From: Fibrobacter succinogenes
Lineage (GTDB): Bacteria; Fibrobacterota; Fibrobacteria; Fibrobacterales; Fibrobacteraceae
Direction of reading: 5' to 3'
Length of the DNA: 64,000 nt
NCBI GenBank assembly: GCA_902799745.1
Contig: CADCBQ010000006.1
Span: 19,936-83,935, forward strand
This document shows, piece by piece, positions 35,373 through 42,764 of the stretch (positions are counted from its first letter, which is position 1; each line of letters begins with the position of its first letter). The notes beneath the pieces were generated by a model. The model was not told the origin of the DNA. It saw nothing but the letters and a program-made list of their open reading frames with translations, and did no database searches. The translations under genes and the position numbers were made by a program.

Positions 35373-36364
35373 AAATGCGACCACGCCCGCGGATGAACGG
35401 GCACTTTTTCTCCATTTTTGCAAAGCATGCTTACAGGATTACCAACGGATTTTTCCGTCGCATTTCCAATTTTACACACCTCGCCCAATTGGGTATTTTC
35501 AATAAATATACTTTCTGGGCACGAATTTGCAAATAGCAAGTGATATTCCTCACCCCCATTTAATGCAAAATTTAGGGGATTTTGGCCATATTTTGCGCAC
35601 AATCGCAAAACTTCGGGGTCAATCGGGAGTTTTTGCTCGTCAATTTGCAAACTCACATTCGAAGATAGAGCCAAATGGTTCAGTTCCGACGAAAGCCCGT
35701 CACTAATGTCCATGCACGCCCCAAAGGCTCCCAGACGCAAAAGTTCCGCCCCCGCCCGTTCGCAAATCTTGGGCGACAGGTGGTATTCCACCAGCGTCGG
35801 GAATTCATCCTTGGCTTCAGGGTGGTTCATCAACAGCCAAAGGCCTGCATCCGATTTACCGAGTGTTCCGTTCACATACAAAGCATCGCCGGGTTTTACA
35901 GCCGAACGCAAAAGCGGCTTCGAATTTTCATTTTCAAGCGAGCCCAAGAGCGTTGTCGAAAACATGCCTACATCGCCCACCACGGTATCGCCGCCAATCA
36001 AGGCAATTCCGCGCCGCGCAAAGCCTTGCGAAAGAGCAGCCTGCACGCGGTTGCGGGTTTCTACAGACCAATTCTTGCTGATGCAAAGCCCGAGAACCGC
36101 AAAGCGCGGGACACCGCCCATGGCAGAAATGTCCGACACATTCGAAACGATATGCTTTTCGACGGCCTGTTCCGGCGTCGACCAATCCAGCCTGAAATGC
36201 GTATTTTCGACCGACAAATCCTTGGTCACGAGCCAGCCGTCGAATTGGGCACAATCGTCGCCCACGCCAAGCCAGCCTCTTGCCGCGGGAGGTTCTTTTT
36301 TAAAGTCGGCGGAGTCCTTCAAAAGGGCCTGAATAAAATTGAATTCGCCTAGGTTAGGAAACAT
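35369..36364 (-). CDS. thiL: Thiamine-monophosphate kinase
   Basis: Phosphorylates thiamine monophosphate to thiamine diphosphate, the last step of cofactor synthesis. 331 residues. Hallmarks are GEFNFIQAL, LGVGDDCAQF (ATP/Mg-binding Asp residues), TKDLSVENTHFRLDW, NVSDISAMGGVPRFAVLGLC, ALIGGDTV and CMDISDGLSSELNHLA. Its stop overlaps the start of the pilB/gspE-like gene. No thiamine riboswitch is recognisable upstream. Confidence 0.93.
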   Translation of the reverse strand: MFPNLGEFNFIQALLKDSADFKKEPPAARGWLGVGDDCAQFDGWLVTKDLSVENTHFRLDWSTPEQAVEKHIVSNVSDISAMGGVPRFAVLGLCISKNWSVETRNRVQAALSQGFARRGIALIGGDTVVGDVGMFSTTLLGSLENENSKPLLRSAVKPGDALYVNGTLGKSDAGLWLLMNHPEAKDEFPTLVEYHLSPKICERAGAELLRLGAFGACMDISDGLSSELNHLALSSNVSLQIDEQKLPIDPEVLRLCAKYGQNPLNFALNGGEEYHLLFANSCPESIFIENTQLGEVCKIGNATEKSVGNPVSMLCKNGEKVPVHPRAWSHL

Positions 36365-36427
36365 CTTTTTAAATCATCAAAAAGCTTTTTCTTTAAAATA
36401 TAATTTTTAATGAGGGAGGGACTTTTT

Positions 36428-36452
36428 CACGCTCCCCATCCTAGGCCGACGC
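36428..36452 (-). repeat. 25-bp dispersed repeat, copy 2
   Basis: Reverse complement GCGTCGGCCTAGGATGGGG..., the partner of 13737-13761. Confidence 0.6.
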
Positions 36453-36633
36453 TTCCATTTCCTCTCCGCATAAACCACTTTTTTATCCACAAGTGTTCCC
36501 GCTTCAACTATTCAAAAAAAATGCCAACAAAACAACTTGGCGGTAAATTGTTGATAAATTGAGCGTTTCTTTTGGACAAAAAATATTTTTTCAAAATGGC
36601 GAAAAAATCTATCCACAATTTGGGAGAATTACC

Positions 36634-36639
36634 TATCTT
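36634..36639 (+). promoter_or_regulatory. TATCTT element 7 nt before a start codon
   Basis: TATCTT-TTAGGCC-ATG, a weaker version of the TATATT arrangement seen elsewhere in the window. Confidence 0.25.
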
Positions 36640-36646
36640 TTAGGCC

Positions 36647-37069
36647 ATGGGACACATTTTCTTCATCGCTCCGTCCTCCCCCGGTAGCTTAGACCGCCTC
36701 AGTCAATGGACTTTCCGTTGGCTTTTGGAGCACGGCGATTTGGCAGAAGATTCCACCATGTACACTTGCAATTCGATCGAAGACGCAACGAACCTTCTGG
36801 AATCGGCCCTGATTATCGGACAGTCCCCCGCACTTATCATTCTCGACCACGCAGACCGCCCGCACGAACAGAACCTCAAGTTCAGCAAGCTCCTGCACGA
36901 CGGTATTCCTGAATCGTGGATCGTGGAACTGGTGCCCGACAATATGCCGCTCCCCCAGTGCGACGAAAATTATTACTGGGTCCGCAAACCCGTGAGCGAA
37001 GACGAATGGTATAGCACGCTCGAACAGGTATTGCTCAAGAGCGGATCGCCCCAATGGGCAAATAATTAA
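36647..37069 (+). CDS. Atypical receiver-like domain protein
   Basis: 140 residues. The order of features resembles a stand-alone response-regulator receiver: an N-terminal strand (HIFFIAPSSP), a central ALIILDHAD that would carry the phosphorylatable Asp, and YYWVRKPVSEDEW, which matches the conserved Lys-Pro near the end of receivers. The acidic pair normally after the first strand is missing (APSSP), so phosphorylation may not occur. No output domain. An alternative is an unrelated small alpha/beta protein. No clear ribosome-binding site; TATCTT lies 7 bases before the ATG. Confidence 0.55.
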   Translation: MGHIFFIAPSSPGSLDRLSQWTFRWLLEHGDLAEDSTMYTCNSIEDATNLLESALIIGQSPALIILDHADRPHEQNLKFSKLLHDGIPESWIVELVPDNMPLPQCDENYYWVRKPVSEDEWYSTLEQVLLKSGSPQWANN

Positions 37070-37162
37070 TGTGCAATGAAAAATGTGAAATGAGAAATTA
37101 ATCATTCCTCATCACACATTACACATCACACATTTTAATTTTCAAATTCTACATTACTCACT

Positions 37163-38137
37163 ATGATCAAAGGCGTAAGTTATTTTGGCGTGCGTTCGCC
37201 CAAGCATGTTCTTGCCGATATGCAAGACATCAAGGCAGCGGGTTTTAATGCAGTGCTCCACACCTGGAGCGAAGAAGACGAACAATATTACTTCGGCACC
37301 ATGAAGGATATCGTGGACCAGTCTGCAGAGCTCGGTCTGACAGTCTACGTGAACCCGTGGGGTGTCGGCCGCGTGTTTGGCGGCGAAGCGTATTCAGAAC
37401 TGACCGCAAGGAACCATGACTTATGCCAGGTGGCGCTCGACGGCAAGCCCAAGGTTGCAGCCTGCCCGAACCATCCGGAATTCCGCGCCTACATGCACAA
37501 GTGGATTGAATCTGTTTGCGCAACAAAGGTGAGCACGATTTTCTGGGACGAGCCGCATTTCTATTTCGAGAAAGGCGGTCTTAGCAACTGGAGTTGTCGC
37601 TGCGAAAAATGCCAGGCCAAGTTCCGCAAGCAATTCGGGTACAACATGCCCGCCGAGCTCACCGAAGACGTTTTGAAATTCCGCGAAGACAGTCTGATTG
37701 ATTTTCTGAAAGAAATGACCGAAGACGTTCACGCCCGCGGCAAACGCAACTGCGTGTGCATGCTTCCGCCCTGGTTCCCCGCAGGCCTCGATGACTGGGG
37801 CCGCGTAGCAAGCCTCGAAAGCGTCGATGAAGTCGCATCTGACCCGTACTGGGAAAAGGGCGCGACCGAAGAATGGGTCCGCGAAAAATATGCCGAGACC
37901 GCTCGTAAGCTGACCGAAGTCGCCACCAAGTACGGCAAGGCCGTGCAGATGTGGATCAAGGCATACCAGATTGAAGCGGGCCGCGAAAATGATCTCGCAA
38001 TCGCCGTCGAAGAAAGCCGCAAGGCCGGCATCGACAACATTTTCGCCTGGAGCTACCGCGGCACCGAGACGCTCAGCTGGCTAAAAAGCGAAGACCCCGA
38101 CGAAGTCGCCCGGGTCTTCAGAAATTCTTTGCGTTAA
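37163..38137 (+). CDS. Putative TIM-barrel glycoside-hydrolase-like protein
   Basis: 324 residues, no signal peptide. The pattern suggests a beta/alpha barrel: VSYFGVRSPKHVLADMQDIKAAGFNAVLHTW, LTVYVNPWGVGRVFGG, STIFWDEPHFYF, NCVCMLPPW and NIFAWSYRGTETLSW. The strand-end acids in FWDEPHF would be in the place of a catalytic residue in hydrolase barrels. A CxxC pair (CRCEKCQAKF) inside may bind metal. The family and substrate are not known to me. It lies 93 bp after the receiver-like gene, with an A/T-rich stretch of repeated CACATT words between (37080-37135). Confidence 0.6.
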   Translation: MIKGVSYFGVRSPKHVLADMQDIKAAGFNAVLHTWSEEDEQYYFGTMKDIVDQSAELGLTVYVNPWGVGRVFGGEAYSELTARNHDLCQVALDGKPKVAACPNHPEFRAYMHKWIESVCATKVSTIFWDEPHFYFEKGGLSNWSCRCEKCQAKFRKQFGYNMPAELTEDVLKFREDSLIDFLKEMTEDVHARGKRNCVCMLPPWFPAGLDDWGRVASLESVDEVASDPYWEKGATEEWVREKYAETARKLTEVATKYGKAVQMWIKAYQIEAGRENDLAIAVEESRKAGIDNIFAWSYRGTETLSWLKSEDPDEVARVFRNSLR

Positions 38138-38154
38138 TTATTTCGCATTAACAG

Positions 38155-39306
38155 CTAGTTTTGGAGACAACGAACTGAGTACCCGTAGTGCTTGTAGTGG
38201 CTGTACAGGCCCGCATCTGCGTAGCTGTAGAACAAGTGCATGTCGAAAGCGTGGTTGTCATCTTCCTCAGTGGCACTCCAAAAGTAAGCGTGGTAGCCAT
38301 CGTAGTCGAAATGGCCATAGTAAAACCTTTCGCCAGCAGGGAGCGCGGAAAAGCCCACGTCATCCGTACCGTTGCCATTCTTGTACCAACCCGTCTGCGA
38401 CTTGAGGATTTTACCGGCAGTTGACTTTCCGTCCACTTCAGTAAACAGGGTGTCCCATTCTGCTCGTGTCGGCAAATGCCAGCCCGGCGGGCAAATGCCA
38501 TACACTGTATCGGGCAAAGCACAAGTCTTGTGGTAACCGCAGTCTATAGACTTATCCTTATAAAGTTGGGCTGAATCGATTGCCGCCGCCCAGGTGTAAA
38601 GGCGTCCCGCCACGGCACAGTTAGCACTATCGTTATTATAGCACCAGCTGCGGTTCAACAGGCTCGGGGTCGTCGCGCTATCGGCATAGTTCAGATTTTC
38701 CGCCATCCAGGTTTGGCCCCCAATCTTTACGGTCTTGTACACCTTCTTGTCGCGGCTGTCCGTCATGGTGCCGTAGGTTATATCCGGGTTGAAGCGACTT
38801 TCTTTAGGAACATCCCAGCTCCAGCCAGCCTCTCCAGTGCTGCTACTGGATTCCCCGCTATCGCTGGAGGATGAATTCGACGAATCTGTGCTACTGCTGG
38901 ATTCTTCGACAGCACTCGAGGAAGAATTTGCCGTGGCGTCGCTGCTACTAGATTTTTCAACAACGCTTATGTCAGAGGACGAAGAACTCAGAGTGACGGA
39001 AGAGGAGGATTTCGCCGAGTCAGTGCTACTGCTGGAGCCTTTGACTGCACTCGAGGAAGAATTTGCCGTGGCAACGCTGCTACTAGATTCTTTCTTAACG
39101 CTAGAAGAGGACTTCGCCGAGTCAGTGCTACTACTAGAGCCTTTGACAGCACTCGAAGAAGAATTTGCCGTGGCAACGCTACTGCTAGATTCTTCGCTAT
39201 CGCTCGGGGAGACAGGGGAAGAACTGCCATCGTCATCGCAAGCTACGAGAAGGAGTAAGCAGGAAATTGCCAAAGCAATAATACTTTTTGATTTTTTCAG
39301 AGCCAC
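38155..39306 (-). CDS. FISUMP-domain lipoprotein with poly-serine linker
   Basis: 383 residues from a GTG start (AAAGGGGC upstream). Lipoprotein signal ALKKSKSIIALAISCLLLLVAC, then a ~115-residue linker of SSSS blocks separated by VATAN, AVKG, TDSAK, and a ~185-residue FISUMP domain (TYGTMTDSRDKKVYKTVKIGGQTWMAENLNYA, GICPPGWHLPTRAEWDTLF, VGFSALPAGERFYYG, YSVRCLQN). The linker contains tandem near-identical DNA units, so it can change length. Probably tethers the FISUMP domain at the cell surface. Function unknown. Confidence 0.88.
   Translation of the reverse strand: MALKKSKSIIALAISCLLLLVACDDDGSSSPVSPSDSEESSSSVATANSSSSAVKGSSSSTDSAKSSSSVKKESSSSVATANSSSSAVKGSSSSTDSAKSSSSVTLSSSSSDISVVEKSSSSDATANSSSSAVEESSSSTDSSNSSSSDSGESSSSTGEAGWSWDVPKESRFNPDITYGTMTDSRDKKVYKTVKIGGQTWMAENLNYADSATTPSLLNRSWCYNNDSANCAVAGRLYTWAAAIDSAQLYKDKSIDCGYHKTCALPDTVYGICPPGWHLPTRAEWDTLFTEVDGKSTAGKILKSQTGWYKNGNGTDDVGFSALPAGERFYYGHFDYDGYHAYFWSATEEDDNHAFDMHLFYSYADAGLYSHYKHYGYSVRCLQN
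39016..39200 (-). repeat. Tandem repeat encoding the poly-serine linker
   Basis: Two nearly identical ~102-bp units encode SSSSVATANSSSSAVKGSSSS-type blocks; a third, more diverged copy lies at 38880-38960. Differences are mostly at synonymous positions. Confidence 0.7.
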
Positions 39307-39387
39307 TTAACGCCCCTTTATAAAGATTTTGAATAAAATCTATAAATTTATTCAACCATGCCGGGGCGTTGCGGGGCGGCGAGGTAT

Positions 39388-40968
39388 TTATTTCGTCACG
39401 CGGATTGTTGCGGAACCTGAGCGGGATTTTGCGATGAACGTGCCGCCGGTTTTCACGAGGTTTTTCGCGCTGGCACGGAGTTCCTGCAATCCAGAGGCTC
39501 GCACCTTTCCCAGATAATTGCCGTTCATGTCGAAGATGCGGTAGTTTTCGGCTCCGGCCGCGTGCGATAGCGCGGGCTTTACAAAGGCTGTGCATTCATC
39601 AACGCAAACGACTTCATCCTCTCCGAACAGGAAGTAATCCACGTCCATCCACGAGCCTGTCACCGTAAAGCGCAATATGTGTTCGCCCGCGGGAAGGTTT
39701 ACCGTCGAGCGCACCTTGCTATAATCGTCATAGTTGTCTTCGCCATCGTTTTTCGGGACAGAGATTACGTCCGTGATGTTCTTGCCGTCAAGCGACATTT
39801 GGAAGCCCGAGGTCTCGTTTGCGGATGCGACCGACGCGTAGAAGGAATATTCGCCCGCTTCCTTCACGTTCACGCTGTATTCGAGCCATTCGCCTTCCTG
39901 GTTGTAGCCCACGATGTAGCCCGTCGCCTTCTTGTAAATGTCGACGCCTGTACCTTCGCGGTAATTGGTACCGCCATGGTCTTCGGAATCGTTTTCCTTG
40001 TAGGAGTCGTTGCCCGAGCCGACACCCGGAATGTCGAAGTCTTCGGCCTCGATCTTGCCGGGAATTTCAAACGATTTGCCCTTGAACGGCTTCTGCGGTT
40101 CAGGTACCACCGGAGCGCGGTTCACCGCCTTGAGCATCTGCGCCGCATAACGCTTGCCGAATTCTACGTAGGCATCGTGATTGAAGTGGTAGCGGTCCAC
40201 GCCATTCCCGCCGAGGCCTTCGGAAGAGGCGTAGTAAGTGTTGTCCATAGAATTCGGGAGCTGCGACACGCGATTGGAATAGCAGCAGCCTTCGCGCAAG
40301 AGCTCGCCCGCTACAAACGGAACCGTGTCGGAACTCATGTCGAGCGCCTTCAGAATATCGTCGCGGGTTTTCTTCACGATTTTCGGCCAATCCGGATAAC
40401 CGCCGTCGGTTTCACCCTGGTGAAAAATGAATCCCTTGATGACGCCCACCTGCTGCGCCTTCTTCGCGATATCGATAATCGTCTTCGTCACGTTACCGTC
40501 TCGATCGTATTCCTTCGCGTAGTTCTGCAACCAGCTTTCGGCACTTGAAAGGTAACTGGCATACTGATCTTGGTCAAAGAGCTTGATGCTTGCGCCGCCT
40601 ACTGCGACCGGGATAATTCCGATGGTTACATCGGGCATGCTGTCGGCCATTGTGCGCCCGAACCAGTCGGCCATCGAAATCGTATTGCCACAGTTAAAGA
40701 GCGAAGGCACCGCCGGATAAACTTCGCCCAGCGTGTTGCGACCCTTGCCCGAGCACTTTTGCGTCGCAAAAATCTTGAAACGCGGATTTTCGGCCTTGTC
40801 GGCACTTTGCGCATCTGCCGTGCCACCCATATTGGACTGTCCGTACGCAATGTAAATGTGGAAATTCGGATCCGGAGCGGCATTCGCCTGAATTGCACCG
40901 AACGACATCAAGCCCGCAGCAACGCATACTGCAGGCACGAAACCTGAGAATTTGTCTAAAAGACCCAT
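39388..40968 (-). CDS. CE6-type acetyl xylan esterase with CBM6-like module
   Basis: 526 residues. Signal peptide (FVPAVCVAAGLMSFGAIQANAA). The esterase domain (about 30-280) has the SGNH-like motif IYIAYGQSNMGG with the catalytic Ser, GIIPVAVGGASI, GFIFHQGETD and a C-terminal DRYHFNHDAY carrying Asp/His. A CBM6-like domain (about 300-440) follows: GKIEAEDFD, GVDIYKKATGYIVGYNQEGEWLEYSVNV, and SWMDVDYFLFG. The last ~70 residues (NYRIFDMNGNYLGKVRASGLQELRASAKN...) resemble a sorting-type beta domain. CE6 esterases linked to CBM6 are known from Fibrobacter, where they remove acetyl groups from xylan. Exported. Confidence 0.88.
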   Translation of the reverse strand: MGLLDKFSGFVPAVCVAAGLMSFGAIQANAAPDPNFHIYIAYGQSNMGGTADAQSADKAENPRFKIFATQKCSGKGRNTLGEVYPAVPSLFNCGNTISMADWFGRTMADSMPDVTIGIIPVAVGGASIKLFDQDQYASYLSSAESWLQNYAKEYDRDGNVTKTIIDIAKKAQQVGVIKGFIFHQGETDGGYPDWPKIVKKTRDDILKALDMSSDTVPFVAGELLREGCCYSNRVSQLPNSMDNTYYASSEGLGGNGVDRYHFNHDAYVEFGKRYAAQMLKAVNRAPVVPEPQKPFKGKSFEIPGKIEAEDFDIPGVGSGNDSYKENDSEDHGGTNYREGTGVDIYKKATGYIVGYNQEGEWLEYSVNVKEAGEYSFYASVASANETSGFQMSLDGKNITDVISVPKNDGEDNYDDYSKVRSTVNLPAGEHILRFTVTGSWMDVDYFLFGEDEVVCVDECTAFVKPALSHAAGAENYRIFDMNGNYLGKVRASGLQELRASAKNLVKTGGTFIAKSRSGSATIRVTK

Positions 40969-41113
40969 GACAACCCTTCTTTTTCAAACATCCATCTTAA
41001 AATTATCCTGAAAATAGCAAAAAAGGCGCCCCCGGCTCCCTTATTTTATAGACAGATTGTCAATGGATACAAAGAAAGCTCCCAGCCAGAGCCAGGAGCA
41101 TTTCGAATTTCTA

Positions 41114-41154
41114 GATCCTTCGACTTCGCCCTTACGGGCTCCGCTCAGGATGAC
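41114..41154 (-). repeat. Dispersed repeat after efp (GTCATCCTGAGC type)
   Basis: On the minus strand GTCATCCTGAGCGGAGCC, an inner GGGC hairpin, then GAAGTCGAAGGATC. It begins 9 bases after the efp stop codon. Confidence 0.8.
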
Positions 41155-41163
41155 ATGCTAAAA

Positions 41164-41748
41164 TTACTTAGCGCGTTCGAGGTAAGAACCGTCGCGGGTA
41201 TCCACGCGGATCTTGGTGTTATTTTCGATGAAGAGCGGGATCATCACCTTGGCGCCGGTTTCGACGGTGCATTCACGCATCACGTTACCGCTGGTGTTGC
41301 CCTGGACTGCCGGAGGAGCGTCGATGATCATGAGGTCAACGAAGGTAGGCGGAATCACTTCGATCGGAAGCGTAGCCTGAGTCTTCGGGTCCTTCCACCA
41401 AGTGACTTCGACAGTAGCGCCATCGAGGAGCCAAACTTCGCAGCCATTGAGGGCTTCCTTAGCGATTTCTTCGGTTTCCTGAGTTTCGTTGTTCAGGAAG
41501 TACCAGGTAGAACCGTCGTTGTAGAGGTAAGTCATTTCAGTGAAGGTCACGTCGGCTTCTTCAACCGTATCGCCACTCTTCCAGGTGCGTTCGAGGGTGC
41601 GGCCAGTCACCAAGTTCTTGATGCGAACGCGGTTAAAGGCCTGGCCCTTACCCGGCTTCACGAACTGGTTTTCGATGATTTCGTACGGCTGACCATCAAC
41701 CATGATTTTAAGTTTCTTGCGGAATTCGTTGGTGCTTACAGTACCCAT
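41164..41748 (-). CDS. efp: Elongation factor P
   Basis: Relieves ribosome stalling at consecutive prolines. 194 residues, standard length. The N-terminal domain contains FVKPGKGQAFNRVRIKN, where Lys34 in PGKGQA is the position modified in many bacteria. The OB domains include TYLYNDGSTWYFLN, LPIEVIPPTFVDLMIIDAPPAVQGNT and TGAKVMIPLFIENNTKIRVDTRDGSYLER. AGAGGA precedes the ATG. Lies divergent to epmB, 41 bp away, so modification enzyme and substrate are linked. Confidence 0.97.
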   Translation of the reverse strand: MGTVSTNEFRKKLKIMVDGQPYEIIENQFVKPGKGQAFNRVRIKNLVTGRTLERTWKSGDTVEEADVTFTEMTYLYNDGSTWYFLNNETQETEEIAKEALNGCEVWLLDGATVEVTWWKDPKTQATLPIEVIPPTFVDLMIIDAPPAVQGNTSGNVMRECTVETGAKVMIPLFIENNTKIRVDTRDGSYLERAK

Positions 41749-41789
41749 ATTATCCTCTTGTTGATTTTGATTCTAAATTTAGCAATATA

Positions 41790-42764
41790 ATGGAAAGCCC
41801 CGTTACCGTTTTTACGCAAATCCCTGACTTTTTGGACTATTTGGGATCCGATTTGGCGACAACTATCGCCAAAACGACCGCACTTGCCGATCTTGACCTG
41901 AATCCGAAGTTTCCGTTCCTTTGTTCTAGGCATTATGCCGACCTAATCAAGAAGGCGAGCGACCCCGCCGCCCTGTTGCGCGAAATTTTGCCGACCAAAG
42001 ACGAACTCAAGAAGGTCGATGGATTTGTAGATGACCCCGTGGGCGATTTACCGGCCGGAAAATCCGACTGTGTGATCCAGAAATACGACCAACGAGCCTT
42101 GATTATCTCGACCGCCACCTGCGGTGCCCGTTGCCGCTTCTGTTTCCGCAAGAACTATCCTTTCCAGAACACACCCGACGTTGCACGCCAGGTGAGCCAC
42201 TGGCTCGACACCCATACCGACGTCTGGGAAGTGATTCTTTCGGGCGGCGACCCGCTGACCCTTGGTCCCGGCGCATTCCGCGAACTGATTGAAGCGATTG
42301 CGATGCACCCCTCGGTCACCACACTCAGAATCCATACGCGCCTTCCCGTGATGCGCCCGGACTTGGTGATGCAGCATTTTGAATTGTTGCGCGAACTTCC
42401 GGCAAGGTTTAGCTGTGTGTTGGTATCTCATGTGGACCACGCCGACGAACTCGACGAGGAATCGGCTACTGTATTCGCACAGTTGCGCTTTAGCGGCTGG
42501 ACGCTATTGAACCAGAGTGTGCTCTTGCGGGGAATCAGCGATGACGCCGCCAAGCTCAACGCATTGTGCCGCAAGCTTTTTGAACAGGGGGTACTCCCCT
42601 ACTACTTGCACCAGCTGGACCATGCGAACGGAGTTGCCCATTTTGAAGTGAGCGATGACGAAGCACGCAAGCTGATTGCAGAAATTCGCACCAAGTTGCC
42701 TGGCTACCTGGTGCCAAAACTCGTCCGCGAGATCGCCGGTGAGAAGAGTAAGACTCCGATTTAG
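41790..42764 (+). CDS. epmB: EF-P lysine 2,3-aminomutase-like radical SAM enzyme
   Basis: 324 residues of the KamA family. EpmB converts alpha-lysine to beta-lysine for attachment to Lys34 of EF-P. The radical SAM motif is CGARCRFCF (CX3CX2C) after KYDQRALIISTAT; VILSGGDPLTL is the GGDP segment, and TLRIHTRLPVMRP, LNQSVLLRGISDD and PYYLHQLDHANGVAHFEVS are family hallmarks. Proximity to efp favours EpmB over a free lysine 2,3-aminomutase. epmA is not in this window. Overlaps the convergent barrel gene by 4 bases. Confidence 0.9.
   Translation: MESPVTVFTQIPDFLDYLGSDLATTIAKTTALADLDLNPKFPFLCSRHYADLIKKASDPAALLREILPTKDELKKVDGFVDDPVGDLPAGKSDCVIQKYDQRALIISTATCGARCRFCFRKNYPFQNTPDVARQVSHWLDTHTDVWEVILSGGDPLTLGPGAFRELIEAIAMHPSVTTLRIHTRLPVMRPDLVMQHFELLRELPARFSCVLVSHVDHADELDEESATVFAQLRFSGWTLLNQSVLLRGISDDAAKLNALCRKLFEQGVLPYYLHQLDHANGVAHFEVSDDEARKLIAEIRTKLPGYLVPKLVREIAGEKSKTPI

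Larger units (their letters stand above)
36365..36646. other. Intergenic region with DnaA-box-like sites and a dispersed repeat
   Basis: TTATCCACA at 36483-36491 is a perfect DnaA-box consensus. A reversed near-match TGTTGATAA lies at 36549-36557 and CTATCCACA at 36609-36617. Between the last two is a very A/T-rich stretch. The 25-bp repeat copy (36428-36452) is also here. No gene seen. Confidence 0.45.

Noticed and set aside
36365..36646. Main replication origin
   Set aside because: Only one perfect DnaA box and none of the usual origin-linked genes nearby; kept as a weak finding only.
38880..39200. CRISPR-like repeat array
   Set aside because: The repeats are in-frame serine codons of a linker, without constant spacer lengths.
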